Part shown: piece after piece, positions 1 to 6,272 of the stretch
Numbering within the stretch: position 1 is the stretch's first letter
How the letters are laid out: every line of letters begins with the position of its first letter
Origin: an uncultured Anaerolineae bacterium
Lineage (GTDB): Bacteria; Chloroflexota; Anaerolineae; Anaerolineales; Villigracilaceae
DNA length: 10,141 nucleotides
Reading direction: 5' to 3'
Assembly (NCBI GenBank): GCA_903854805.1
Contig: CAINXK010000323.1
Coordinates: forward strand, 1-10,141
Position numbers and translations under genes: made by a program
Notes under the pieces: generated by a model
What the model saw: only the letters and a program-made list of their open reading frames with translations
Databases searched by the model: none
Told to the model about the DNA's origin: nothing

Positions 1-713
1 GCAGGGTTGCGAGGATCATCCTCTGGAATACCAGCCTCGACCTTTCCAACGAGGTCAGCGCCAACATCCGCCGCCTTGGTAAAAATTCCACCGCCAACCC
101 GCATAAATAAGGCCAATAGCGTTCCACCAAAACCAAATCCAAGCAATGCATCTGGAGCTGCAATACCCAAAATAATAAAAATCACCGTCCCGCCCAGCAA
201 ACCAAGTCCATCGGTGAGCATTCCTGTGATAGTACCGGTGCGATAAGCGATACGCAGGGCATCTGAGAATGAACGTCTCGAAGCCGAGGCGACTCGCACA
301 TTACCCTGGACTGCCATCCGCATACCAATTTGCCCAACTGTGAGAGAAAAACCAGCCCCCATCACAAAGGCAACAGCGCGGGCTATACCAATGATCAAGC
401 GTACCTGACTCTGGTCCATTCCTTTGAATCGATCCATTGCCTCAGGACTGGGCGGAACAATGTAAACGGAAAAGAATAGTGCGATAGTTAGTATACCGAT
501 TAGAGGCAAAATCGATTTTAGCTGTTGAGCAAGGTACGCATCTGCACCATCCTTAATCGCCCCCCAAACTTCCTGCATTTTTGCCGTGCCCTTATCTTCC
601 CGCATGATCTGAGAACGCAGAAGCCAGGCATATCCAAGACCGACGATCGCAATTCCAAAAACAGCCCAAATTGCGATCGTTTCAAAAGTTGTCAAGCCTT
701 CAATTTGATACAT
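1..713 (-). CDS. hppA: Membrane-integral ion-pumping pyrophosphatase, N-terminal part (cut by window edge)
   Basis: This enzyme (M-PPase) sits in the cytoplasmic membrane and couples hydrolysis of pyrophosphate to pumping of H+ or Na+. I translated the minus strand from the ATG at 713-711; 237 codons lie in the window and the frame is still open at base 1. A first membrane helix (about residues 12-33) is followed by further hydrophobic helices near 67-86, 106-130 and 165-205. Near the cut end is the family hallmark GGGIFTKAADVGADLVGKVE (about 207-226), with the pyrophosphate/Mg-binding D216, D220, K224 and E226, then the acidic stretch EDDPRNP. Full-length family members have roughly 650-800 residues, so about one third is present. 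The residues that separate K+-dependent from K+-independent and H+ from Na+ pumps lie mostly outside the window, so the ion is not assigned. The start is supported by a GGGAGG Shine-Dalgarno 7 nt upstream. It is transcribed divergently from the ABC operon. Confidence 0.96.
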   Translation of the reverse strand, partial: MYQIEGLTTFETIAIWAVFGIAIVGLGYAWLLRSQIMREDKGTAKMQEVWGAIKDGADAYLAQQLKSILPLIGILTIALFFSVYIVPPSPEAMDRFKGMDQSQVRLIIGIARAVAFVMGAGFSLTVGQIGMRMAVQGNVRVASASRRSFSDALRIAYRTGTITGMLTDGLGLLGGTVIFIILGIAAPDALLGFGFGGTLLALFMRVGGGIFTKAADVGADLVGKVEAGIPEDDPRNP

Positions 714-720
714 TCGGTGC

Positions 721-726
721 CCTCCC
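721..726 (-). promoter_or_regulatory. Ribosome binding site of hppA
   Basis: On the minus strand this reads GGGAGG, a strong Shine-Dalgarno match. It lies 7 nt before the ATG at 713-711 and fixes that start codon. Confidence 0.8.
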
Positions 727-738
727 GCAAGAAATTTG

Positions 739-768
739 TAAGAACCCGACACAATTTAGAAGTTCTTA
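739..768 (-). repeat. Inverted repeat at the predicted 5' end of the hppA transcript
   Basis: TAAGAAC (739-745) and GTTCTTA (762-768) are perfect 7-bp inverted copies around a 16-nt spacer. With the hppA promoter predicted at 776-804, transcription would start near 769, so the stem would form at the very 5' end of the mRNA. It could stabilise the message or act as an operator half-site pair. A chance repeat in AT-rich DNA is also possible, as both arms are short. Confidence 0.4.
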
Positions 769-775
769 TGTAAAA

Positions 776-804
776 ATTGTACAATGGAAGGGAATTATGG
801 TCAA
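776..804 (-). promoter_or_regulatory. Predicted sigma-70-type promoter of hppA
   Basis: On the minus strand, TTGACC (804-799) and TACAAT (781-776) are separated by exactly 17 nt. Each box matches 5 of 6 consensus bases. Initiation is expected near 769, giving a leader of about 56 nt before the hppA ATG. The -10 box is part of the 10-bp palindrome ATTGTACAAT (776-785). Confidence 0.65.
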
Positions 805-883
805 GAAAAAGCACCACTATGTACAATAATCACATTAAATCCACAAGAAAAGATTAGCATTTTATTAGAAATTTAACTTGTGC

Positions 884-913
884 TTGACTTTTTATTTGTA
901 TTTGTTGTATAGT
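884..913 (+). promoter_or_regulatory. Predicted sigma-70-type promoter of the ABC operon
   Basis: TTGACT (884-889) and TATAGT (908-913) are separated by 18 nt, each matching 5 of 6 consensus bases. Transcription should start near 920, about 90 nt before the chosen ATG at 1010. The position of this promoter argues against the upstream in-frame ATG at 878 as the translation start, because that codon would lie upstream of the transcript. Confidence 0.65.
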
Positions 914-945
914 GATAACCGGTTCATGATTGCCTTTCCAATCCT

Positions 946-981
946 GGCACCGCAGCCTATGGGCCGCCGTGCCTTTTGTTT
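946..981 (+). terminator. Terminator- or attenuator-like hairpin in the leader of the ABC operon
   Basis: Bases 946-973 fold back on themselves. GGCAC pairs with GTGCC at the base, the stem continues with GC pairs interrupted by two mismatches, and a TATG tetraloop caps it. The stem is followed at once by TTTTGTTT (974-981). A GC-rich hairpin plus T-rich tail is the shape of an intrinsic terminator, yet it lies between the predicted promoter and the first gene. I infer possible transcription attenuation. No competing anti-terminator stem, leader peptide or known riboswitch was recognised. Confidence 0.4.
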
Positions 982-1009
982 CGCCAATTTCCAAGATCAG
1001 GGTATCTGT

Positions 1010-1945
1010 ATGATAAGAGTCAATAATTTATCCAAAAATTTTGGGGAACGCCGAGCCGTCGATGGCATAAGTTTTGAGGCCAGACAGGGAGAAATTTTGG
1101 GATTCCTTGGTCCGAATGGCGCCGGTAAAACTACAACAATGCGCATGCTCACTGGTTACATGCCACCGTCAAGCGGTTCTGCGAATATTGCCGGATTCGA
1201 TATTGTCAATGAATCTATAGAGGTTCGTAAGCGGGTAGGCTACCTACCGGAAACAGTACCTCTTTACACAGATATGACACTATATGATTACCTGCAGTTT
1301 TTTGCCGATCTGCGTCATTTACCGAACGCTGATGATGCAATCGATGAAACACTTGAAATGGTTGGGCTTGCGGATCGGGCCAACGGCTATATAGGAAACC
1401 TGTCCAAAGGTATGAGGCAACGGATCGGTCTGGCGCAGGCCCTATTACATAAACCCGAGGTACTTATCCTGGATGAACCTACCATCGGGCTTGATCCTGC
1501 CCAAATTATCGAGGTTCGGAATCTCATCAGAGAGATTGGCAAAGAACGCACTGTTTTACTTTCCACCCACATCCTTTCTGAAGCACAGCAACTTTGCGAC
1601 CGAATACTTATCATTAATAAGGGCAAAATAGTTGTCGAGGATACACCTGAGAATCTCCAATCGCGCCTGGCCGGAGCCGAGCGAGTTCATCTCCGCGTGC
1701 GGGGAGAAGCTGATGATCTGGCAAGCAAAATTCGGCAGATCAGCGGTATTCAGGATGTGTTGCAAATCCCGGGAGAAGGAACACTAGAATTTCAGTTTGC
1801 CCCAGGAAAAGACTTGCGCCCTGAAGTTGCCCGTTTGGCTATTAATTTAAATTACGACCTACTTGAAATGAATCCGATCAACTTGAGTCTCGAAGAAATC
1901 TTCCTCGAACTAACACGGAGTGAAGCACCAGCAACAGCGGAGTAA
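1010..1945 (+). CDS. ABC transporter ATP-binding protein, GldA-like
   Basis: This is the cytoplasmic ATPase that would power the permease encoded next to it. The 311-residue protein has every ABC motif in order: Walker A GPNGAGKTT (34-42), a Q-loop region reading YLPET with Glu81 instead of the usual Gln, the signature LSKGMRQR (131-138), Walker B LILDEP (152-157), the D-loop near GLDP (160-163) and the switch His187 (STHI). The Glu at the Q-loop is common in Gld/Nos-type ATPases. A C-terminal accessory domain (about 220-305) resembles the DUF4162-type tail of ABC-2 ATPases. I chose the ATG at 1010 because it begins the domain (MIRVNNLSKNFG), has AGGG 7 nt upstream, and lies downstream of the promoter at 884-913. 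The in-frame ATG at 878 would add 44 unlikely residues. The substrate is unknown; 'GldA-like' describes family resemblance, not proven gliding. Confidence 0.93.
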   Translation: MIRVNNLSKNFGERRAVDGISFEARQGEILGFLGPNGAGKTTTMRMLTGYMPPSSGSANIAGFDIVNESIEVRKRVGYLPETVPLYTDMTLYDYLQFFADLRHLPNADDAIDETLEMVGLADRANGYIGNLSKGMRQRIGLAQALLHKPEVLILDEPTIGLDPAQIIEVRNLIREIGKERTVLLSTHILSEAQQLCDRILIINKGKIVVEDTPENLQSRLAGAERVHLRVRGEADDLASKIRQISGIQDVLQIPGEGTLEFQFAPGKDLRPEVARLAINLNYDLLEMNPINLSLEEIFLELTRSEAPATAE

Positions 1946-1948
1946 TCT

Positions 1949-2692
1949 ATGCGTAATATTTGGACAATTGCGAAACGGGAATTTAATAATTACTTTTCCA
2001 GCCCTGTGGCATATACAGTAGCCTTCTTAGTGTTGTCAATTATCGGTCTGATTTTCGTATTAAATATTTTAAGTTTTTCAAATAATCCATATGGGATCAC
2101 CAGTGCTCCAGATGCGCGTATTGTCACCGGCCCCATGGCTTTTATGCTCATGCTGGCAATCCCTGCTTTGACAATGAGACTGGTTGCCGATGAGGTACGC
2201 ATGGGTACAATGGAACTGCTAATGACTGCCCCAATCCGCGATTATGAACTTGTCATCGGCAAATGGCTGGGGGCTTTTCTTTTTATCCTTGTCCTGATTG
2301 GTATTTCACTGGTGTTTCCACTTATGTTGAACCAGATGGTAAAACCCGGAATTGACCAGATGCAATTGATTGCCGGTTACATCGGGGTCATTCTAGCGGC
2401 AGGTGCCTTGCTTGGGCTAGGTGTTGGTATTTCTGCATTATTCGAAAATCAAATTGCTGCCTTTTTCACCACGTTGGTATTATTTGTAGTTCTTTGGTGG
2501 CTGATTGGTGCACCAGCCAATATTCTGCCATCCGGCGGCGAAGTGTTCGCATACCTAGACATGAGCGCCCAGGTCTACAATAATTTCAATGAGGGCGTCA
2601 TCAAGCTCTCAAGTGTAATTTACTTCTTAAGCCTCACTGGTCTGGGCTTATTTATTGGCTCCACAGCGGTTGAAGTTCGGAGGTGGCGCTAA
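1949..2692 (+). CDS. ABC-2 type permease, GldF-like
   Basis: This is the integral membrane subunit that should pair with the preceding ATPase. The 247-residue protein has about six hydrophobic helices, near 20-42, 62-79, 105-128, 138-164, 168-188 and 221-241. The N-terminal amphipathic start (KREFNNYFSSPVAYTV, about 9-24) and the segment PALTMRLVADEVRMGTMELL (72-91) followed by TAPIRDYELVIGKW are typical of ABC-2 permeases in Gld-like operons. The ATG lies 3 nt after the ATPase stop codon, with CGGAG (1938-1942) 6 nt upstream, so the two genes are translationally coupled. The transported compound cannot be told from sequence. Confidence 0.92.
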   Translation: MRNIWTIAKREFNNYFSSPVAYTVAFLVLSIIGLIFVLNILSFSNNPYGITSAPDARIVTGPMAFMLMLAIPALTMRLVADEVRMGTMELLMTAPIRDYELVIGKWLGAFLFILVLIGISLVFPLMLNQMVKPGIDQMQLIAGYIGVILAAGALLGLGVGISALFENQIAAFFTTLVLFVVLWWLIGAPANILPSGGEVFAYLDMSAQVYNNFNEGVIKLSSVIYFLSLTGLGLFIGSTAVEVRRWR

Positions 2693-4275
2693 TGAAAACC
2701 GATCCGCGTCGTTTTGCACTCATGGGACTTGTTTTATCCGGGTTATCGGTTTTATCATTAATCACCGTGCTTGTTATTCGCGGTTTGATCAGCGCAGGGG
2801 TCTACCAACCAGCAAGCCCAGATTTATTCGATCGCGCAATTTGGGTCTGTCTGAGCGTTTTCATATTAGGGTTGGCATTAACTGCATTTATGGATCCCAG
2901 CCGGACACGTAAGTTCCTGGTAGGACGACAGGTGCAATATGGCAGCAATGCCTTCATTATGCTGGTCGCCTTCCTGGGAATTATATTTTTTATCAACCTT
3001 TTGGCCTTTCAGAACCCAAAAAGTTGGGATTTGACTGAAAGCCAAAAGAATACCCTTGCGCCAGAAACAATTGCAATGCTAAAAGCCTTACCTCAACCTG
3101 TAACTGCCAAGGCATACTTTACGACTCGCGCCGAAACAGGCCAGGCGCGCAAGCTCCTCGAAAATTTCAAGCAATATGGTTCAGGTAAGTTTACTTACGA
3201 ATTTATCGACCCTGAAACAAACCCGGTTGCTGCCCAACAAGATGGCGTAGACCGCGATGGAACAATCGTCCTGCTCATGGCAAATCAGAAGGAAATGGTT
3301 AGCTATGCAGACGAAGAAGGGTTGGATGTGGCAGTAGTCCGATTGATAAACCCTGAAAAACGTGTAGTTTATTTTATGACAGGTCATGGTGAAGCAGATA
3401 CGGAAAAAGCTGGCGACACTTCCTATTCATTGGTTAGAACTGCACTGGTAAACAAAAATTACACAGTCAAATCTCTGAACCTTGGAAGTAATGGCGCAGT
3501 TCCTTCAGACGCCAACGCCATTATCATCCCCGGGCCACAAACCCCACTACTAAGTGATGAAGTCAAAATATTACAGACCTACCTCAATCAAGGTGGCGCG
3601 TTGATCGTAATGGAGAAACCTCGTGCACTGACGAAATTCGGCGAAAACTTCGACCCAATGACCGACTTGTTGGTTTCCTGGGGCATTAACCAGCAAAACG
3701 ATATCGTATATGACCCGAATGCGAATCCCCCACTGCTGGTTTATGCTGATCCCTTAAATTACGCCGAACATCCTATTACGAATAATTTACGTGGTGTCAA
3801 TTCCAGGTTTTTCACAACCCAGTCACTTATATTATCTGACAACACACAAGAAATTACACTTACGCCACTCGCCAAAACCTATAGTGATGCTTGGGGAGAG
3901 ACTGATTTCTCGACAATTCAGAGCAACCAGGTTTCCTACGATCAAACAAATGATGTACCTGGTCCGCTTGTTCTCGCCGCTGCGGCCGAAAATTCAACCA
4001 GCAAAGCGCGCTTGGTAGTTTTTGGTGATTCTGAATTCGCTTCGGATGCACTCTACAAACTTGGAAATGGCGATATTTTACTCAACTCGATTGACTGGGC
4101 AACTCAACAGGAACAATTGATCAGCCTGACTCCAAAAAATAACACTACACGCACATATAATCCTCCGGGTAGTATTGGCCTAATAGGTATAATCCTCATA
4201 TCTCTTTGTGCGATTCCCCTATTAATTATTGCCGGCGGCTTTTCTACCTGGTATTCCAGACGCAAAAAAGGTTAA
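2692..4275 (+). CDS. GldG-like ABC-associated protein with large extracytoplasmic domain
   Basis: A 527-residue membrane protein of the GldG / ABC-type uncharacterised transport family (DUF4350/GldG-like fold), thought to work with the ATPase and permease encoded upstream. Three N-terminal hydrophobic helices (about 12-31, 48-66, 86-104) precede the family motif WDLTESQKNTLAPET (112-126). A large domain facing outside the cytoplasm follows, with FMTGHGE (228-234) and VVFGDSEFASD (442-452), and a final helix (about 495-517) ends in the basic tail YSRRKKG. I start at the ATG at 2692, which overlaps the permease stop by one base (TAATG) and has GGAGG (2679-2683) 8 nt upstream. The in-frame GTG at 2683 overlaps that Shine-Dalgarno and is less likely. 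The role is inferred from family; no catalytic activity is claimed. Confidence 0.9.
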   Translation: MKTDPRRFALMGLVLSGLSVLSLITVLVIRGLISAGVYQPASPDLFDRAIWVCLSVFILGLALTAFMDPSRTRKFLVGRQVQYGSNAFIMLVAFLGIIFFINLLAFQNPKSWDLTESQKNTLAPETIAMLKALPQPVTAKAYFTTRAETGQARKLLENFKQYGSGKFTYEFIDPETNPVAAQQDGVDRDGTIVLLMANQKEMVSYADEEGLDVAVVRLINPEKRVVYFMTGHGEADTEKAGDTSYSLVRTALVNKNYTVKSLNLGSNGAVPSDANAIIIPGPQTPLLSDEVKILQTYLNQGGALIVMEKPRALTKFGENFDPMTDLLVSWGINQQNDIVYDPNANPPLLVYADPLNYAEHPITNNLRGVNSRFFTTQSLILSDNTQEITLTPLAKTYSDAWGETDFSTIQSNQVSYDQTNDVPGPLVLAAAAENSTSKARLVVFGDSEFASDALYKLGNGDILLNSIDWATQQEQLISLTPKNNTTRTYNPPGSIGLIGIILISLCAIPLLIIAGGFSTWYSRRKKG

Positions 4276-4282
4276 TTAATAT

Positions 4283-4831
4283 ATGCGTCGTTCCACAGTA
4301 ATCCTGATTCTTATTTTCGTAATTCTCGGCACATTTGCCTGGTATATGCAACAACCAGATAATGCTTTCCAAAATATACTATCTACCTCCAGCACGTCCA
4401 TTCCATCGATGGAAACTGGAGCCCTCATTACACCAGACAAGGGCCCGATAAGCCTCTTATCCATACGAAATTCAGCAGGAAAAACGATCACAATTGCAAA
4501 AGAAAATGGACAATGGCTGGTGAAAGGTGATATCAGCGGTCCGGCCGACGAGAGTCTGGCAGAATCTGCAGTTGGTCAGCTATTAACTCTGCGGATTATT
4601 AAAAAACTCGAAACAATTCCAGACTCCATAGGCACGGGGTTGAATAACCCGCTTTTTTTCATTTCCTGCAAATTAGCAGATTCATCCATTTTTAGCATAA
4701 AGCTAGGAAAAGAAACCGTTACGGGCAGCGGTTATTATGTTGAGGCTCCAAACAATATGATCTACATTATTAGCAAAAGTGAAGTTGACTCATTGATCCT
4801 CAATTTTTCTGAACCACCCTTACTGAAATGA
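4283..4831 (+). CDS. DUF4340 domain protein, membrane-anchored
   Basis: A 182-residue protein with an N-terminal signal-anchor helix (about 5-18) and an extracytoplasmic domain matching DUF4340. The domain has a first unit built around SIRNSAGKTITIAKENGQW, a helical segment with ESAVGQLLTLRIIKKLE, and a second strand-rich unit ending in GSGYYVEAPNNMIYIISKSEVDSL (quoted only as a guide to position, about 145-170). DUF4340 genes usually follow GldG-like genes, as here, 7 bp after the upstream stop. It is shorter than the 300-450-residue homologues known in other phyla but contains a full domain ending in a natural stop, so it does not look truncated. The ribosome binding site is weak (AAAAAAGG, 11 nt before the ATG), which suggests dependence on upstream translation. 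Function unknown beyond an expected role with the ABC complex. Confidence 0.82.
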   Translation: MRRSTVILILIFVILGTFAWYMQQPDNAFQNILSTSSTSIPSMETGALITPDKGPISLLSIRNSAGKTITIAKENGQWLVKGDISGPADESLAESAVGQLLTLRIIKKLETIPDSIGTGLNNPLFFISCKLADSSIFSIKLGKETVTGSGYYVEAPNNMIYIISKSEVDSLILNFSEPPLLK

Positions 4832-4889
4832 GCCGGCATACTACCAACAATCGTATTTCCAAAAACCATATTTTATAACTTTTCTGGAG

Positions 4890-4955
4890 CTTTTGGGTTA
4901 AAAACATACGAAAATCAAGGCAACTTCTATTAGCTATTGAATTAACTCCCAAAAG
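4890..4955 (+). repeat. Inverted repeat overlapping the sigma factor promoter
   Basis: CTTTTGGGTTAA (4890-4901) pairs with TTAACTCCCAAAAG (4942-4955). The 12 complementary pairs are perfect apart from one bulged T at 4947, and the spacer is 40 nt. The right arm falls inside the spacer of the predicted promoter (4937-4965). It could be an operator pair, or a stem ending read-through transcripts from the ABC operon. Chance cannot be excluded. Confidence 0.4.
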
Positions 4956-4965
4956 AGAGTATTCT
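4937..4965 (+). promoter_or_regulatory. Predicted promoter of the sigma factor gene
   Basis: TTGAAT (4937-4942) and TATTCT (4960-4965) are 17 nt apart, each matching 4 of 6 consensus bases. A start near 4972 would give a short leader of about 27 nt that includes the AGGA ribosome binding site 7 nt before the ATG at 4999. Confidence 0.45.
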
Positions 4966-4998
4966 GTTTTTGATATTAATGATGAATAGGATAAACGC

Positions 4999-6204
4999 AT
5001 GGATGAACCTCTGTTGATTGTGGAAGAGGAAGAAGAATATTCCCCCATAGCCCGGCTGATTGAACTCGGACGGCAAAAGTCTTATGTTACTCTCGATGAT
5101 ATTCTACATTTTTTCCCAGAAGCGGAACAAGATGTTGAACAACTAGAGGAGGCTTTTGCTGCACTATTAAGTGCGGGTATTCCTTTCGTGGAAGACACTA
5201 CTACCACTGAACCAAGTGAAGATGATCTGGCCTTACCAGAAGAAGCGGCTGAACCTGAGCCGGAGCTTGATATTGATGATTACCTGGCAAACATCGATAC
5301 CGATGACACCATTGGCCTTTACCTTAAAGAAGTCAGTCGTGTTCCATTACTAACCGCAGAAGAAGAAGTTGAATTAGCGCAACGCATTGAGCGAGGCCGT
5401 ATAGCTCGCGAAGAACTTGCCAAAGGCAATGCCAGCCCTCGCCGCAGGCAGGAACTTCGCCTACTGATTGAAGATGGATGGGCAGCTCGTGAACATCTAA
5501 TCACAGCAAACTCGCGTCTCGTGATTTCTGTTGCTAAAAAATATATGGGTCGAGGTGTCCCCTTCTTGGATTTGATCCAAGAAGGCAACATTGGTCTAAT
5601 CCGGGCTACAAAGAAATTCGATTACCGCCGTGGGCATAAATTTTCTACTTATGCTACTTGGTGGATCCGCCAGGCTGTCACCCGAGCGATCGCCGACCAG
5701 GGGCGCACAATTCGTGTTCCAGTACACATGGGCGATCAAATCAATAAGTTGTTACGCGTTCAACACCAACTTACCCAAAGACTGGGAAGGGAACCGTCCG
5801 TCGAAGAACTTGCGAATGCTCTCGAAGTACCGCCCAAAAAAGTCGAGAACATGATTCAGGTGGCACGCCGTCCGCTCTCGCTGGAAACTCCAACCGACGA
5901 TGAAGAAGATTCTGTTCTAGGCGATTTTATTGAAGACGATGAGGCCGCTCCGCCAGATGATACAGCGACTTATAATCTATTAAAAGAACACTTGGCTGAG
6001 GTTTTGAACAGTCTGCCTCCACGTGAAGTTCGAATTCTTCAATTACGCTACGGGCTTTTAGATGGACAGGCATATACCCTCGAAGAAGTTGGCCGAAAAA
6101 TGGGCGTCACCAGAGAACGAGTTCGCCAAATCGAGGCTCAGGCTCTTAGTCGGCTCAGACATCCATCAATTCGAAGGAAACTGCGCGATTATTTAGGTGA
6201 ATAA
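4999..6204 (+). CDS. rpoD: RNA polymerase sigma factor, RpoD/SigA family
   Basis: This protein directs RNA polymerase core to -10/-35 promoters. All sigma-70 regions are present in 401 residues: region 1.1 (about 14-65, [17 protein letters not shown]), an acidic linker rich in Glu and Asp (66-103), region 1.2 (101-134, [17 protein letters not shown]), region 2 (165-235, including [13 protein letters not shown] and the -10-recognition helix [17 protein letters not shown]), region 3 (about 245-320) and region 4 (328-395). Region 4 has the -35-binding helix-turn-helix ([20 protein letters not shown], 361-380) and ends RKLRDYL. Region 1.1 together with intact regions 3 and 4 favours the primary (housekeeping) class. 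Some Chloroflexota carry several RpoD-like paralogues, so the symbol marks family rather than proven primary status. The non-conserved insert between regions 1.2 and 2 is short, unlike that of gammaproteobacterial RpoD. Confidence 0.94.
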   Translation: MDEPLLIVEEEEEYSPIARLIELGRQKSYVTLDDILHFFPEAEQDVEQLEEAFAALLSAGIPFVEDTTTTEPSEDDLALPEEAAEPEPELDIDDYLANIDTDDTIGLYLKEVSRVPLLTAEEEVELAQRIERGRIAREELAKGNASPRRRQELRLLIEDGWAAREHLITANSRLVISVAKKYMGRGVPFLDLIQEGNIGLIRATKKFDYRRGHKFSTYATWWIRQAVTRAIADQGRTIRVPVHMGDQINKLLRVQHQLTQRLGREPSVEELANALEVPPKKVENMIQVARRPLSLETPTDDEEDSVLGDFIEDDEAAPPDDTATYNLLKEHLAEVLNSLPPREVRILQLRYGLLDGQAYTLEEVGRKMGVTRERVRQIEAQALSRLRHPSIRRKLRDYLGE

Positions 6205-6213
6205 CCTTGAAAT

Positions 6214-6253
6214 AACATATCAGGGCGAGAGTAACATCTCGCCCTGATATGTT
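6214..6253 (+). terminator. Strong hairpin after the sigma factor gene, probable terminator
   Basis: AACATATCAGGGCGAGA (6214-6230) and its exact reverse complement (6237-6253) form a perfect 17-bp stem around the loop GTAACA. It begins 9 bp after the rpoD stop codon. The following bases are TTTAATGG, so the T-tract is only weak (GTTT). By position this is the rpoD terminator. The near-symmetric stem could also act on opposite-strand transcripts. Confidence 0.75.
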
Positions 6254-6272
6254 TAATGGTAAATTATTGTAT

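Larger units (their letters stand above)
714..1009. other. Divergent intergenic region between hppA and the ABC operon
   Basis: This 296-bp stretch lies between two divergently transcribed genes and has no supportable coding sequence. It is clearly more AT-rich than its flanks up to about 920. It contains both predicted promoters (776-804 minus, 884-913 plus), the inverted repeat at 739-768, a direct repeat of TGTACAAT (778-785 and 820-827, 42 bp apart), and a GC-rich hairpin at 946-973 within the ABC leader. Confidence 0.75.
4832..4998. other. Intergenic gap between the ABC operon and the sigma factor gene
   Basis: This 167-bp AT-rich gap holds a long imperfect inverted repeat (4890-4955), a likely promoter for the sigma factor gene (4937-4965) and its ribosome binding site AGGA (4988-4991). 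I see no convincing intrinsic terminator for the ABC operon immediately after 4831, so some read-through into the sigma factor gene is possible. Confidence 0.6.

Noticed and set aside
7..246. Open reading frame on the plus strand, 79 codons
   Set aside because: It is antisense to the clearly conserved pyrophosphatase motif region of hppA; its Pro/Ser-rich translation looks like a shadow frame.
525..773. Plus-strand open frame of 82 codons reaching into the intergenic region
   Set aside because: It runs antisense to the hppA N terminus and crosses the hppA ribosome binding site; no domain features, no ribosome binding site.
2683..2691. GTG at 2683 as start of the GldG-like gene
   Set aside because: It overlaps the GGAGG Shine-Dalgarno that is ideally placed for the ATG at 2692, which also overlaps the permease stop as in coupled genes.
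4283..4831. DUF4340 gene considered as a truncated pseudogene
   Set aside because: Although short for the wider family, it contains anchor and a complete-looking domain with no internal stop and a natural end, so a compact version is more likely than decay.
4800..5048. Minus-strand open frame of 82 codons covering the gap before rpoD
   Set aside because: It begins antisense inside rpoD, spans the predicted rpoD promoter, and its low-complexity Ser-rich start mirrors the acidic rpoD N terminus.
5319..5591. Minus-strand open frame of 90 codons inside rpoD
   Set aside because: Its basic, Arg/Ser-rich translation is the mirror of acidic sigma-factor codons; fully inside a conserved gene.
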